A stretch of DNA of 10,697 bases from an uncultured Clostridia bacterium (GCA_945971755.1 CAMFPJ010000046.1:1-10697), one strand, 5' to 3'. Counted from the stretch's first letter, positions 1-7,579 are shown. Translations and numbers: made by a program. Notes: generated from the letters alone by a model not told the origin.

Positions 1-38
1 AGCCTTCGTCGGCAGCGTCAGATGTGTATAAGAGACAG
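1..38 (+). other. Sequencing adapter remnant (Nextera read-1 transposase adapter)
   Basis: Bases 6-38 match the 33-nt Nextera/Tn5 read-1 adapter, and bases 20-38 are the 19-bp Tn5 mosaic end (ending AAGAGACAG). Bases 1-5 (AGCCT) match the last five bases of the Illumina Nextera i5 index S508 (CTAAGCCT), which is where an index would sit in a library molecule. This is untrimmed library sequence at a contig end, not genomic DNA and not a natural transposon. Biological sequence begins at about base 39. The adapter also creates a spurious in-frame upstream ATG at position 22, which would add the artefact peptide MCIRDS to the first gene. Confidence 0.97.
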
Positions 39-69
39 TTACTACATAATATTGTATATAGGTGAATTT

Positions 70-813
70 ATGGAAAAGAATAATCTTGACCGAAAAGGCG
101 CGCTTAATTTCAGTGCCGTCGGTCTTTTTGCCGCTGCGGCAGTTCTTACAGTTGTAACAATCGTTATGGAGTCCAAAATGGGCGAAGGCGGTTGGGCTGA
201 ATTTATGGAATACCTTGAAGGAATGCAGGCCTTTATACAGTCTCTTCCGAATAAATGGTTAATGTTTCTTGCAATTATCTGCGTTTTTTTGCTCAAGAAT
301 TTTATACCCATTCCCTTTCCCTTTATTTTCATTATGTCGGGTATTATTTTTGACTCATACAAGGCAGTGGCAATCAACACCTTCGGCTTTGCTCTTGTTC
401 TTATGACAAAATATTTCTGGGGCAGAAAGTTCGGCGGCGGCGCTGCAATAAAACAGCTCCAAAAATATGACAATGTTCGTGAAATGATGTATAAGCCCGG
501 CAACGGCAAACTCGGTGTATTGGTAGCATTGCGTGCCATTCCCTCAGTTCCCGTTAATATGGTAAGCAAGGTTTACGGCGGTATGAAGTTCCCTGTAGTA
601 AGATTTTTAATTGCTTCCGTAATAGGCTTCTTCCCTAAGATCTGGACTTATTCCGTAATGGGCGGCAATGTTTCACAACCATTTACTTGGCACTTTATAG
701 GCCCGATTATCGGTCTTTTTGTGCTTTCCGGAGTGGTAACTCTTACAGTAAATGCAATTCTTGATAAAACGAAAGGAAATAAAACCAATGGCACAGAACA
801 AACAGCTGATTAG
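70..813 (+). CDS. VTT-domain (DedA/TVP38/TMEM64-like) integral membrane protein
   Basis: This 247-residue protein carries the VTT (SNARE-associated) domain signature. Residues 155-170 run R-A-I-P-S-V-P, then SKVYGG, matching the family's R-x-x-P-x-x-P...S-x-x-G re-entrant motif. Hydrophobic segments lie near residues 14-33, 63-92, 98-115, 148-165, 176-196 and 206-229. The basic, polar tail (DKTKGNKTNG) is probably cytoplasmic. DedA-superfamily members are implicated in moving lipids or lipid carriers across membranes; the substrate here is unknown. The start at 70 was chosen because an AGGTGA ribosome binding site lies just upstream (60-65). The in-frame ATG at 22 is inside the adapter and is not real. 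The gene's last 26 bases overlap the next gene, suggesting co-transcription. No promoter can be assigned because the contig begins 31 bases upstream. Confidence 0.82.
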   Translation: MEKNNLDRKGALNFSAVGLFAAAAVLTVVTIVMESKMGEGGWAEFMEYLEGMQAFIQSLPNKWLMFLAIICVFLLKNFIPIPFPFIFIMSGIIFDSYKAVAINTFGFALVLMTKYFWGRKFGGGAAIKQLQKYDNVREMMYKPGNGKLGVLVALRAIPSVPVNMVSKVYGGMKFPVVRFLIASVIGFFPKIWTYSVMGGNVSQPFTWHFIGPIIGLFVLSGVVTLTVNAILDKTKGNKTNGTEQTAD

Positions 814-2068
814 TTCAATTAATAACGGTGAAGTGGACATCCGTCTTAAAAAAGTTTACATTTCTGACGGTGATGTCTTAAAACAGAGGGAACGTTATGT
901 TTCTCTTGTTAACGATTTTTCGGAAATTTTCGGTGAAAGAGATAATCTCCGCTTTTTCTCTGCTCCCGGAAGAACGGAGGTCGGCGGCAACCACACCGAC
1001 CACAACCACGGCAGAGTTTTAGCGGCAGGAATAAATCTTGACGCAGTAGCTCTGGCTTCTAAAAACGATGAAAACATTGTCCGTGTTAAATCTCGCGGTT
1101 ATAAAATGGATACTGTTGACCTTTCCGATTTGTCTGTAAACAAGGGCGATATGGGTCACTCAAACGCTCTTGTGAGAGGTATGTGTGACGGGTTCTTAAA
1201 GCGAGGCTACAAAATCGGCGGTTTTGACGCCTGTACTGTTTCTTCCGTTCTTTCAGGCTCGGGTCTTTCGTCTTCAGCCGCATTCGAAGTGCTTATAGGC
1301 ACCTGCCTTAACTACCTTTACAATGACGGCAAGGTTGACGCAGTAACAATCGCACAAATCGCTCAATATGCCGAAAATGTTCACTTTGGTAAGCCCTGCG
1401 GACTTATGGACCAGATGGCGTCTTCGGTGGGCGGCTTTATTACTATTGATTTTGCCGACCCCCAAAGCCCCGTAATTGAAAAGGTTGATTTCGACTTTGC
1501 TTCTTGCGGTCACTCACTTTGCATTGTTGACACAAAGGGTAACCACGCAGATTTAACTGACGAATATGCAAGCATTCGTACAGAAATGGAGTCCGTTGCT
1601 TCCTATTTTGGCAAAAAGGTACTTCGTGAAGTTGATGAACCGGAATTCTACAAAAATATTTCTGCAATTCGTGAAAAATTCGGTGACAGAGCAGTTCTTC
1701 GAGCAATTCATTTCTTCGGTGACAACGCAAGAGTTCTTGACGAGGTAAAAGCGCTCCGCAACGGCGACTTTGAAGGCTTCAAAAAGTACATTTGCGAAAG
1801 CGGTGCTTCATCATATATGTACAACCAAAACGTATATTCAGTTAAAAAGCCCATAGAACAGCCCGTTGCTCTCGGACTTGCCGTTTCCGAGCAGGTTCTT
1901 CGAAACAAGGGCGCTTACCGTGTTCACGGAGGCGGATTTGCAGGTACAATTCAGGCTTTTGTTCCGAACGAGTTGCTATATACATACAAACAAGCAATTG
2001 AATCTGTTTTCGGAGAAGGCTCTTGCTATGTTCTCTCAATTCGTCCGTTGGGCGGCACGGAGGTTTAA
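788..2068 (+). CDS. galK: Galactokinase-family GHMP sugar kinase
   Basis: This 426-residue protein is of the GHMP kinase fold and galactokinase family, which phosphorylates a sugar at C1 with ATP (the Leloir entry step when the sugar is galactose). Visible motifs are the N-terminal sugar-binding signature at 61-75 (GRTEVGGNHTDHNHG), the phosphate loop GSGLSSSAA at 157-165, CGLMDQ at 204-209 with the expected catalytic Asp208, and the C-terminal GHMP motif HGGGFAG at 380-386. Arg62, His69 and Asp71 align with active-site residues of known galactokinases. The Glu of the usual GEHTDY motif is Asn68 here, so the exact sugar is uncertain. The start at 788 (MAQNKQ) follows AAAGGA at a suitable distance and overlaps the previous gene by 26 bp. 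An upstream in-frame start at 752 lacks a ribosome binding site. No galT or galE lies in the window. Family assignment is firm; substrate is inference. Confidence 0.85.
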   Translation: MAQNKQLISSINNGEVDIRLKKVYISDGDVLKQRERYVSLVNDFSEIFGERDNLRFFSAPGRTEVGGNHTDHNHGRVLAAGINLDAVALASKNDENIVRVKSRGYKMDTVDLSDLSVNKGDMGHSNALVRGMCDGFLKRGYKIGGFDACTVSSVLSGSGLSSSAAFEVLIGTCLNYLYNDGKVDAVTIAQIAQYAENVHFGKPCGLMDQMASSVGGFITIDFADPQSPVIEKVDFDFASCGHSLCIVDTKGNHADLTDEYASIRTEMESVASYFGKKVLREVDEPEFYKNISAIREKFGDRAVLRAIHFFGDNARVLDEVKALRNGDFEGFKKYICESGASSYMYNQNVYSVKKPIEQPVALGLAVSEQVLRNKGAYRVHGGGFAGTIQAFVPNELLYTYKQAIESVFGEGSCYVLSIRPLGGTEV

Positions 2069-2093
2069 TCAGTTCCGCAATGCACCGCAGGTA

Positions 2094-2144
2094 CAATTCA
2101 TTTAATGAATTGGCTTCGCTCAATGAATTGAAACTTCGTTTCAT
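2094..2144. repeat. Modular palindromic intergenic repeat
   Basis: CAATTCAT (2094-2101) pairs perfectly with ATGAATTG at 2105-2112 across a 3-nt loop, and a second ATGAATTG copy lies at 2123-2130. The copies are separated by GGCTTCGCTC. GAAAC-TTC-GTTTC (2130-2142) forms a further small hairpin. Short inverted modules chained in an intergenic gap look like a small dispersed non-coding repeat rather than coding sequence. No transposase and no target-site duplication are evident. Whether it recurs in the genome cannot be seen from this window. Confidence 0.6.
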
Positions 2145-2151
2145 AAAATAA

Positions 2152-2173
2152 GGGACGGTATATTCGCCGTCCC
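2152..2173. terminator. Hairpin between the galactokinase-like and GNAT genes, possible terminator
   Basis: GGGACGG (2152-2158) and CCGTCCC (2167-2173) form a perfect 7-bp G+C-rich stem with an 8-nt loop. The plus-strand downstream side is AAAATGTTTATTT, a poor U-tract. The minus-strand side (TTATTTTATG) is slightly better. It may end the galactokinase transcript weakly. The GNAT start is only 21 nt further on and I see no promoter in between, so some read-through is likely. Confidence 0.45.
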
Positions 2174-2194
2174 AAAATGTTTATTTGGGGTAAT

Positions 2195-2902
2195 ATGGTA
2201 CAATTTTTTGGTGGCAAGGACGTTAAGTTAATTTTTAACTATTTTGAAAAAGATTCAGAAAAATACCGTTCCGCACTTCTCTCGGCGGTTACGGGTTATT
2301 ACCCCTTTGACTATGCTGAAAGCGGGATTTTTGCCTTGCAGTACATCAACAACTGTCCTGTTTCAGTTGTTGCAAACGGCGAAAGCTACTCCCTGTTGTT
2401 TGCAACCTCAAAAACCGATTTTGACGAACTGAAATTTACGCTCCGCGAAGAAATTCATTCCCCGAATTTGCTGCCGTTACCGTGTTTAGATAAATATTAT
2501 CTATTTGAAAAAGACGTGTCTTTGAACTTTTGGGATAAGCCTTCTCCAAAAGCCTTTCTTGAAGACTTTAACACAATTCTGAAGTTAAACGGAGTCCCTG
2601 ATAACATAGGCCTTGAATATCACCTTAAAAAAGGTGATTTAGTTCCCGTCACTTTTGACTGTAACGGTGAAAAACTCGGCGGTGGGTTTATTACAAACTC
2701 AAATGATTACGCCGTTATCTCTCACCTTTTCGTAAAGGAAGAATACAGAAAACAGGGGTACGGAGGCAGAATAGTTAAAAATTTACTGCAAGTGTCCGCG
2801 TCAGAAACAGTTTACTTAACGAGCGGTAAGGAAAATATTGAATTTTATAAAAATCTCGGCTTTACCCCCGTACTAACCGTTTACAAATATCGCAATATAT
2901 AA
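2195..2902 (+). CDS. GNAT-family N-acetyltransferase
   Basis: This 235-residue protein has a C-terminal GNAT domain (about residues 135-235). The acetyl-CoA pyrophosphate-binding motif A reads RKQGYG at 185-190, preceded by the strand ISHLFVKEEY. The closing segment ENIEFYKNLGFTPV is the usual GNAT C-terminal pattern. The N-terminal 130 residues are poorly conserved to my eye and may shape acceptor specificity; the acceptor is unknown. The ATG at 2195 was chosen because it follows GGGGT (2187-2191), though the spacing is short. The alternative in-frame ATG at 2177 abuts the upstream hairpin and has no ribosome binding site. The stop lies 15 nt before the next start, so co-transcription with the methionine gamma-lyase family gene is likely. 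Confidence 0.78.
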   Translation: MVQFFGGKDVKLIFNYFEKDSEKYRSALLSAVTGYYPFDYAESGIFALQYINNCPVSVVANGESYSLLFATSKTDFDELKFTLREEIHSPNLLPLPCLDKYYLFEKDVSLNFWDKPSPKAFLEDFNTILKLNGVPDNIGLEYHLKKGDLVPVTFDCNGEKLGGGFITNSNDYAVISHLFVKEEYRKQGYGGRIVKNLLQVSASETVYLTSGKENIEFYKNLGFTPVLTVYKYRNI

Positions 2903-2917
2903 TAAAGGAAATACATT

Positions 2918-4198
2918 ATGTCAGAATTTTTTGAAATCAGCAACAGAATAGAAGAATTATCAAAAAAAGCCCTCGAAAAAGCGGCAGAGCCTCTTGACCG
3001 TGTAAGTGAAATTACCGAATACAATCAGCAAAAGGTGCTCTCAAGCTTTATTAAAAATAAGGTTGACGAAACCGACTTCAACACCTCAACAGGTTACGGT
3101 TACTCCGACAAAGGCAGAGAAAAGCTTGACTTGCTTTTGGCTGACATTTTAGGTGCAGAGAGTTCGATTATACGTGCAGGCGCCCTGTCATCAGGTACTC
3201 ACACCCTTGCGGTTTGTCTTTTCGGAATACTTCGCCCGGGTGACGAAATGCTTTGTGTTTCCGGTACCCCCTATGACACAATTCACCCCGTTATCGGGCT
3301 TGGCGGCAAAAATATGGGTGACGGAACACTTGCAGATTTCGGCGTAATTTACAGTCAGATTGACTTAACCGAAACAGACGAATTTGACTATGAAGCCATT
3401 GAAGATTACGTAAAAAACAATAAATCTGTCAGAATGGTTTATATTCAGCGCTCCCGTGGGTACTCACTTCGCCATTCCATTTCCGTTGACGAAATAGCAA
3501 AAGTATGTGAAATAGTACACAGAGTTAACAAACATGCTATTGTAATGGTTGACAACTGCTACGGCGTGTTCACCGAGAAAAAAGAGCCCACAGACGTGGG
3601 TGCCGACCTTATTGCAGGCTCACTTATTAAAAATATGGGCGGCGGAATTGCCCCCTCGGGCGGCTACATTGCAGGCAGAAAAGATTTAGTTGAGCTTTGC
3701 GGATACCGCCTTACATGCCCGGGTCTGGGTACGGAGCTTGGCGCAACACTCGGTCAGAACAGAAATATTTTTATGGGTATTTTCCACGCTCCTCATGTAG
3801 TTGGTGAAGCGCTTAAAACCGCAATTTTTGCCTCAGCACTTTTTGAAGATTTAGGCTTTAAGGTAACTCCGAGATATAACGAAACACGACACGATATTAT
3901 TGAGGCAATCTGCCTTGAAAATAAAGAAAATTTAATTGCATTTTGCCGGGGACTTCAAAAGGGCGCTCCCGTTGACTCTTACGTTGTGCCTGAGCCTTGG
4001 GATATGCCCGGTTATGACAGTCAGGTTATTATGTCCGCAGGTGCATTTACAGGCGGTTCTTCCATTGAACTTTCGGCAGACGCACCCCTTCGCGAGCCTT
4101 ATGCCGTTTGGATGCAAGGCGGTCTGAACTTCCACAGCGGTAAAGTGGGAATTATGCTTGCCGCAGAAGAAATGTTAAAGAGAGGTCTTATTAAATGA
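2918..4198 (+). CDS. Methionine gamma-lyase family PLP-dependent protein (YnbB / 'aluminium resistance' family)
   Basis: This 426-residue protein belongs to the cystathionine/methionine gamma-lyase-related family that is nearly universal in Firmicutes and has been labelled an aluminium resistance protein. It shows the fold-type I aminotransferase layout: the GALSSGTHTLA cofactor loop (88-98), Asp212 in VDNCYG expected to contact the pyridine nitrogen of PLP, and Lys238 in SLIKNMGGG as the likely Schiff-base lysine. The Gly-rich stretch continues to about residue 254. It is probably cytoplasmic. The true reaction is not settled for this family, and methionine cleavage should not be assumed. 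The start follows AAAGGA 7-12 nt upstream. Its stop overlaps the next start as ATGA, indicating translational coupling to the phosphohexomutase. Confidence 0.88.
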   Translation: MSEFFEISNRIEELSKKALEKAAEPLDRVSEITEYNQQKVLSSFIKNKVDETDFNTSTGYGYSDKGREKLDLLLADILGAESSIIRAGALSSGTHTLAVCLFGILRPGDEMLCVSGTPYDTIHPVIGLGGKNMGDGTLADFGVIYSQIDLTETDEFDYEAIEDYVKNNKSVRMVYIQRSRGYSLRHSISVDEIAKVCEIVHRVNKHAIVMVDNCYGVFTEKKEPTDVGADLIAGSLIKNMGGGIAPSGGYIAGRKDLVELCGYRLTCPGLGTELGATLGQNRNIFMGIFHAPHVVGEALKTAIFASALFEDLGFKVTPRYNETRHDIIEAICLENKENLIAFCRGLQKGAPVDSYVVPEPWDMPGYDSQVIMSAGAFTGGSSIELSADAPLREPYAVWMQGGLNFHSGKVGIMLAAEEMLKRGLIK

Positions 4199-5721
4199 GT
4201 TATCTTACACTTAAAAGCGGAACGGACGTCCGCGGAACAGCAGTTGTAACAACTGCGAATCCTGAAATTCAGTTAACCGACAAGGCAGTTTCCGATATTT
4301 CTGCCGCCTTCATCGAATTTCTCTCGAAAAAAGTAAATAAAAACACAAATGAGCTTACCGTGTCGCTGGGTCACGATTCGCGAGTTTCCGCAATGCGAAT
4401 TAAGACTGCCGTGAAAGACACGCTTGTAAAAATGGGTGTCAATGTGCTTAACTGCAATTATTGCTCAACCCCCGCAATGTTTATGACAACCGTCACCGAA
4501 AATTGTGACGGCGCTATCGGAATCACAGCAAGCCACCACCCTTATGACCGCAACGGGCTTAAATTTTTCTTGAGAAGCGGCGGACTTTCAGGCGAGGAAC
4601 TTACCGAGATTTTAACTCTTGCCGATAATATTACAATAGAAAAATCAGGAAAAATCGGCACCGTTACAGAGCTTGACTACATCTCGAAATATTCCGAGAG
4701 CTTGCGTGATATGATAAAAAAAGGCGTTAACGCTGAAGATTTTGACCACCCCCTTTGCGGATTCAAAATTGCGGTAGATGCAGGCAACGGTGTAGGCGGT
4801 TTTTATGCCGAAAAGGTTTTATCCCCCCTCGGTGCAGACGTCAGCGCAAGCCAATTTTTAGAGCCTGACGGAATGTTCCCCAATCACATTCCAAACCCCG
4901 AGAATAAAACTGCTATGGAATTTATTCGCAAGGCTACAGTAGAGAACGGCTGCGATTTAGGTGTTATCTTTGACACTGACGTTGACCGTGCCTCTTGTGT
5001 TGATGAAAAAGGCAATGAGATTAACAGAAATTCAATTGTTGCCCTTGCCGCAGTTATTGCACTTGAGGAAAACAGCGGCGGCAGCATTGTTACGGACTCC
5101 GTTACAAGCGACGGGCTTCGCACCTTTATCGAAAAAGATTTAGGCGGTAAGCAAATTCGCTTTAAGCGTGGCTACAAAAACGTTATTGATGAGGCAATCC
5201 GGCGTGAAAATGAGGGCGAGAACGTTCCCCTTGCCATTGAAACCAGCGGTCACGCCGCATTCCGTGAAAACTATTTTCTTGATGACGGCGCTTACCTTAT
5301 CACAAAAATAATTATAAAAGCGGCAGTTCTTCGCAAAGAGGGCAAAAAAATCGGTGACTGCATTTCAACGCTTCATCACGCCCTTGAAGAAAAGGAACTT
5401 AGGTTTAATATTTTAACTCCCGAATTTCGTAAAGTCGGTCAAAAGCTTATTGAAGACATTATGAAGACCGTTAATTATTTACCAAATGACGTTTGCGAAC
5501 TTGCAATTCAAAACTATGAGGGTGTTCGTGTTAATTTCAAGGAAGAGGGCTTAAACGGATGGTTCCTTTTAAGACTTTCCGTGCATGACCCTGTAATGCC
5601 CTTCAATGTTGAAAGCGACACCGCAGGCGGCTGCAAAGAAATTTGCAAGGCATTTTACGAAGCAGTTAAAGATATTGCTTCCATTGATTTCACCCCCCTT
5701 AAAGAGTATATAAATTCATAA
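4195..5721 (+). CDS. Alpha-D-phosphohexomutase (phosphomannomutase/phosphoglucomutase family)
   Basis: This 508-residue enzyme interconverts hexose 1- and 6-phosphates. Domain order is clear. TASHHP at 111-116 carries the phosphoserine, Ser113 (TASHNP in classical members). The metal-binding loop DTDVDR spans 260-265. The sugar-binding loop ETSGH at 349-353 corresponds to GEMSGH in classical members. The C-terminal domain lacks the common RPSGTEP loop and has RLSVHDPVMPFNVES (460-474), a pattern seen in a distinct PMM/PGM subgroup. Glucose, mannose or both could be the substrate, and this cannot be decided from sequence. The start overlaps the preceding stop by 4 bp (ATGA). Together with the galactokinase-like gene it fits hexose-phosphate handling, although the two are separated by other genes. 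No terminator is visible after it before the promoter at 5727. Confidence 0.87.
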   Translation: MSYLTLKSGTDVRGTAVVTTANPEIQLTDKAVSDISAAFIEFLSKKVNKNTNELTVSLGHDSRVSAMRIKTAVKDTLVKMGVNVLNCNYCSTPAMFMTTVTENCDGAIGITASHHPYDRNGLKFFLRSGGLSGEELTEILTLADNITIEKSGKIGTVTELDYISKYSESLRDMIKKGVNAEDFDHPLCGFKIAVDAGNGVGGFYAEKVLSPLGADVSASQFLEPDGMFPNHIPNPENKTAMEFIRKATVENGCDLGVIFDTDVDRASCVDEKGNEINRNSIVALAAVIALEENSGGSIVTDSVTSDGLRTFIEKDLGGKQIRFKRGYKNVIDEAIRRENEGENVPLAIETSGHAAFRENYFLDDGAYLITKIIIKAAVLRKEGKKIGDCISTLHHALEEKELRFNILTPEFRKVGQKLIEDIMKTVNYLPNDVCELAIQNYEGVRVNFKEEGLNGWFLLRLSVHDPVMPFNVESDTAGGCKEICKAFYEAVKDIASIDFTPLKEYINS

Positions 5722-5726
5722 AACTA

Positions 5727-5755
5727 TTGACAAACCCGAAAAATAATTTTAGTAT
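5727..5755 (+). promoter_or_regulatory. Promoter of the acyl carrier protein-prolyl-tRNA synthetase unit
   Basis: A perfect -35 box TTGACA (5727-5732) is followed by a 17-bp spacer and TAGTAT (5750-5755) as -10, matching four of six consensus bases. TATTAT at 5753-5758 is an alternative but gives a 20-bp spacer. The predicted transcript begins near 5762, leaving a leader of about 24 nt that contains AGGGAGGTG (5772-5780), a near-perfect ribosome binding site. No T-box leader is present. Confidence 0.72.
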
Positions 5756-5785
5756 TATATAGATATTGTTTAGGGAGGTGTAACA

Positions 5786-6010
5786 ATGATTTTTGAAAAG
5801 ATTCGTGCAATTATTTGTGATCAGCTCGAGCTTGAGGAAGATGCGGTTACTCTTGATTCGGTTCTTCTTGAGGACCTTGGCGCAGACAGCCTTGACCTTG
5901 TTGATCTTGTAATGACATTTGAAGACGAATTTGATATGGAAATCTCTGACGAGGACCTTGAGAATATTAAAACAGTCGGTGATGTTGTTCGTTTCATTGA
6001 AGAACACTGA
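5786..6010 (+). CDS. acpP: Acyl carrier protein
   Basis: This 74-residue acidic protein has the LGADSLDLVDLV motif. Ser35 of DSL (34-36) is the site for the 4'-phosphopantetheine arm that carries growing fatty acyl chains. The predicted four-helix layout and length fit AcpP of type II fatty acid synthesis. Its start is fixed by the strong AGGGAGGTG upstream. No other fatty acid genes (fabD, fabG, fabF, acpS) are in the window. It has its own promoter and sits 35 nt ahead of proS, with no terminator between, so the two are probably co-transcribed. It could be the housekeeping AcpP or a paralogue serving another pathway. Confidence 0.93.
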   Translation: MIFEKIRAIICDQLELEEDAVTLDSVLLEDLGADSLDLVDLVMTFEDEFDMEISDEDLENIKTVGDVVRFIEEH

Positions 6011-6045
6011 CCCGAGATACATTTAGAAAGAAACAGGAGAAACTA

Positions 6046-7482
6046 ATGGCTGAACAGAAAAAGATGGTTGAGGAAATTACCTCAATGGACGTTGATTTTG
6101 CCAAATGGTACACAGACGTAGTTAAAAAAGCGGAGCTTTGCGAATATACAAGCGTTAAGGGTTGTATGGTGCTTCGTCCCTACGGCTATGCTATTTGGGA
6201 AAATATTCAGAGAATAATGGACGGTATGTTTAAGGAAACAGGGCATGAAAATGTTTGTATGCCTATGTTTATCCCTGAGAGCTTGCTTCAGAAAGAAAAA
6301 GACCACGTTGAGGGTTTTGCGCCCGAGGTAGCTTGGGTAACTCACGGCGGTGCAGAAGAACTTGAAGAAAGACTATGCGTTCGACCGACCTCGGAAACTC
6401 TTTTCTGCGAGCATTACAAGTCAATCGTTCATTCATACCGCGATTTACCGAAACTTTATAATCAATGGGTGTCGGTTGTTCGTTGGGAAAAAACTACAAG
6501 GCCGTTTCTTCGCACACGTGAGTTCTGGTGGCAGGAGGGTCATACCATCCACGCAACCGCTGAAGAAGCACAGGAAGAAACAATCAGAATGCTTAATGTT
6601 TATGCAGACTTCTGTGAAAACGTTCTTGCTATCCCGGTTGTTAAGGGTGTAAAGACAGAGAAAGAGCGTTTTGCCGGCGCTGAGGATACATACACTATTG
6701 AGGCTTTAATGCATGACGGTAAAGCACTTCAGTCAGGTACGTCGCATTATTTCGGTGACGGCTTTGCAAAGGCTTTCGGTATTCAGTTCCAGGATAAAGA
6801 CAATCAGTTAAAATATCCGTTCCAGACCTCTTGGGGCACAACAACAAGGCTTATCGGTGCGCTTATTATGACCCACGGTGACGATAACGGACTTGTGCTT
6901 CCGCCAAAGGTTGCTCCCATTCAAATAGTAGTTGTTCCCGTTGCTTCTCATAAGCCCGGTGTTACCGAAAAGGCACAGGAGGTTTACACGGAACTTAATA
7001 AGATTTGCCGTGCAAAGATTGACGTTACCGATAACTCACCCGGTTGGAAGTTTGCCGAGTATGAAATGAAGGGTGTTCCCCTCCGTCTTGAACTTGGCCC
7101 CCGTGATATTGAGAATAATCAGTGCGTCATTGTTCGCCGTGACAGCAGAGAAAAATATTTCGTATCACTTGACGAATTGTCTGTTCGCGTTCCCGAACTT
7201 TTAGAAGAGGTACATAAGGGAATGTACGAAAAGGCACTTGCAAGAAGGCAGGAAATGACTTACACTGCTCATAATATGGACGAAATGAAAGATATTGCCG
7301 ATAACAAACCCGGATTTATTAAAGCTATGTGGTGCGGGGAGCGAGCATGTGAGGATAAGCTTAAGGAAGATGTTGGCGTAACCTCACGCTGCATTCCCTT
7401 TGAGCAGGAACAAATTTCCGACGTTTGCGTTTGCTGCGGCAAAAAGGCAACAAAAATGCTCTATTGGGGCAAGGCGTATTGA
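6046..7482 (+). CDS. proS: Prolyl-tRNA synthetase, short (archaeal/eukaryotic-like) type
   Basis: This 478-residue class II synthetase charges tRNA-Pro with proline in the cytoplasm. Visible landmarks are RPTSET at 113-118 (the ProRS TxE loop), motif 2 RTREFWWQEGHT (156-167), motif 3 spanning GTTTR to GDDNGLVLPP (264-287), and the anticodon-binding domain at about 290-390. A C-terminal zinc-type domain with Cys430, Cys435, Cys449 and Cys461/463/464 follows, and the chain ends in WGKAY. The length, the lack of an inserted editing domain and the C-terminal Cys domain with terminal Tyr place it in the ProS type-3 group rather than the long bacterial ProRS. AGGAG at 6035-6039 supports the start. 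No proline-specific T-box lies upstream. Confidence 0.95.
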   Translation: MAEQKKMVEEITSMDVDFAKWYTDVVKKAELCEYTSVKGCMVLRPYGYAIWENIQRIMDGMFKETGHENVCMPMFIPESLLQKEKDHVEGFAPEVAWVTHGGAEELEERLCVRPTSETLFCEHYKSIVHSYRDLPKLYNQWVSVVRWEKTTRPFLRTREFWWQEGHTIHATAEEAQEETIRMLNVYADFCENVLAIPVVKGVKTEKERFAGAEDTYTIEALMHDGKALQSGTSHYFGDGFAKAFGIQFQDKDNQLKYPFQTSWGTTTRLIGALIMTHGDDNGLVLPPKVAPIQIVVVPVASHKPGVTEKAQEVYTELNKICRAKIDVTDNSPGWKFAEYEMKGVPLRLELGPRDIENNQCVIVRRDSREKYFVSLDELSVRVPELLEEVHKGMYEKALARRQEMTYTAHNMDEMKDIADNKPGFIKAMWCGERACEDKLKEDVGVTSRCIPFEQEQISDVCVCCGKKATKMLYWGKAY

Positions 7483-7511
7483 TTTGCGCATTAAAATACA
7501 GAATCAGATAT

Positions 7512-7547
7512 AAAAAGAGGCACTGTGAAAAAACAGTGTCTCTTTTT
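7512..7547. terminator. Bidirectional intrinsic terminator
   Basis: A 15-bp stem pairs 7512-7526 (AAAAAGAGGCACTGT) with 7533-7547 (ACAGTGTCTCTTTTT), with one G-U wobble at 7520/7539 and a 6-nt A-rich loop. The plus-strand stem ends in CTCTTTTT, a classic rho-independent end 30 nt after proS. The minus strand also ends in CTCTTTTTAT, so the same hairpin can stop the convergent small membrane protein transcript. Confidence 0.9.
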
Positions 7548-7579
7548 GTCATTATCTAATTTTTGGGATAAGAGTGCTT

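Noticed and set aside
22..69. In-frame upstream start giving the first protein an extra 16 residues beginning MCIRDS
   Set aside because: The first codons lie in the Nextera adapter, and a good ribosome binding site precedes the ATG at 70.
5699..6022. 107-codon minus-strand open frame opposite the acyl carrier protein gene
   Set aside because: It runs through the TTGACA promoter and the whole acpP gene, has no ribosome binding site, and its product looks like an antisense translation.
6011..6045. Possible T-box or attenuator ahead of prolyl-tRNA synthetase
   Set aside because: The gap is only 35 nt and holds just the ribosome binding site, far too short for a T-box.
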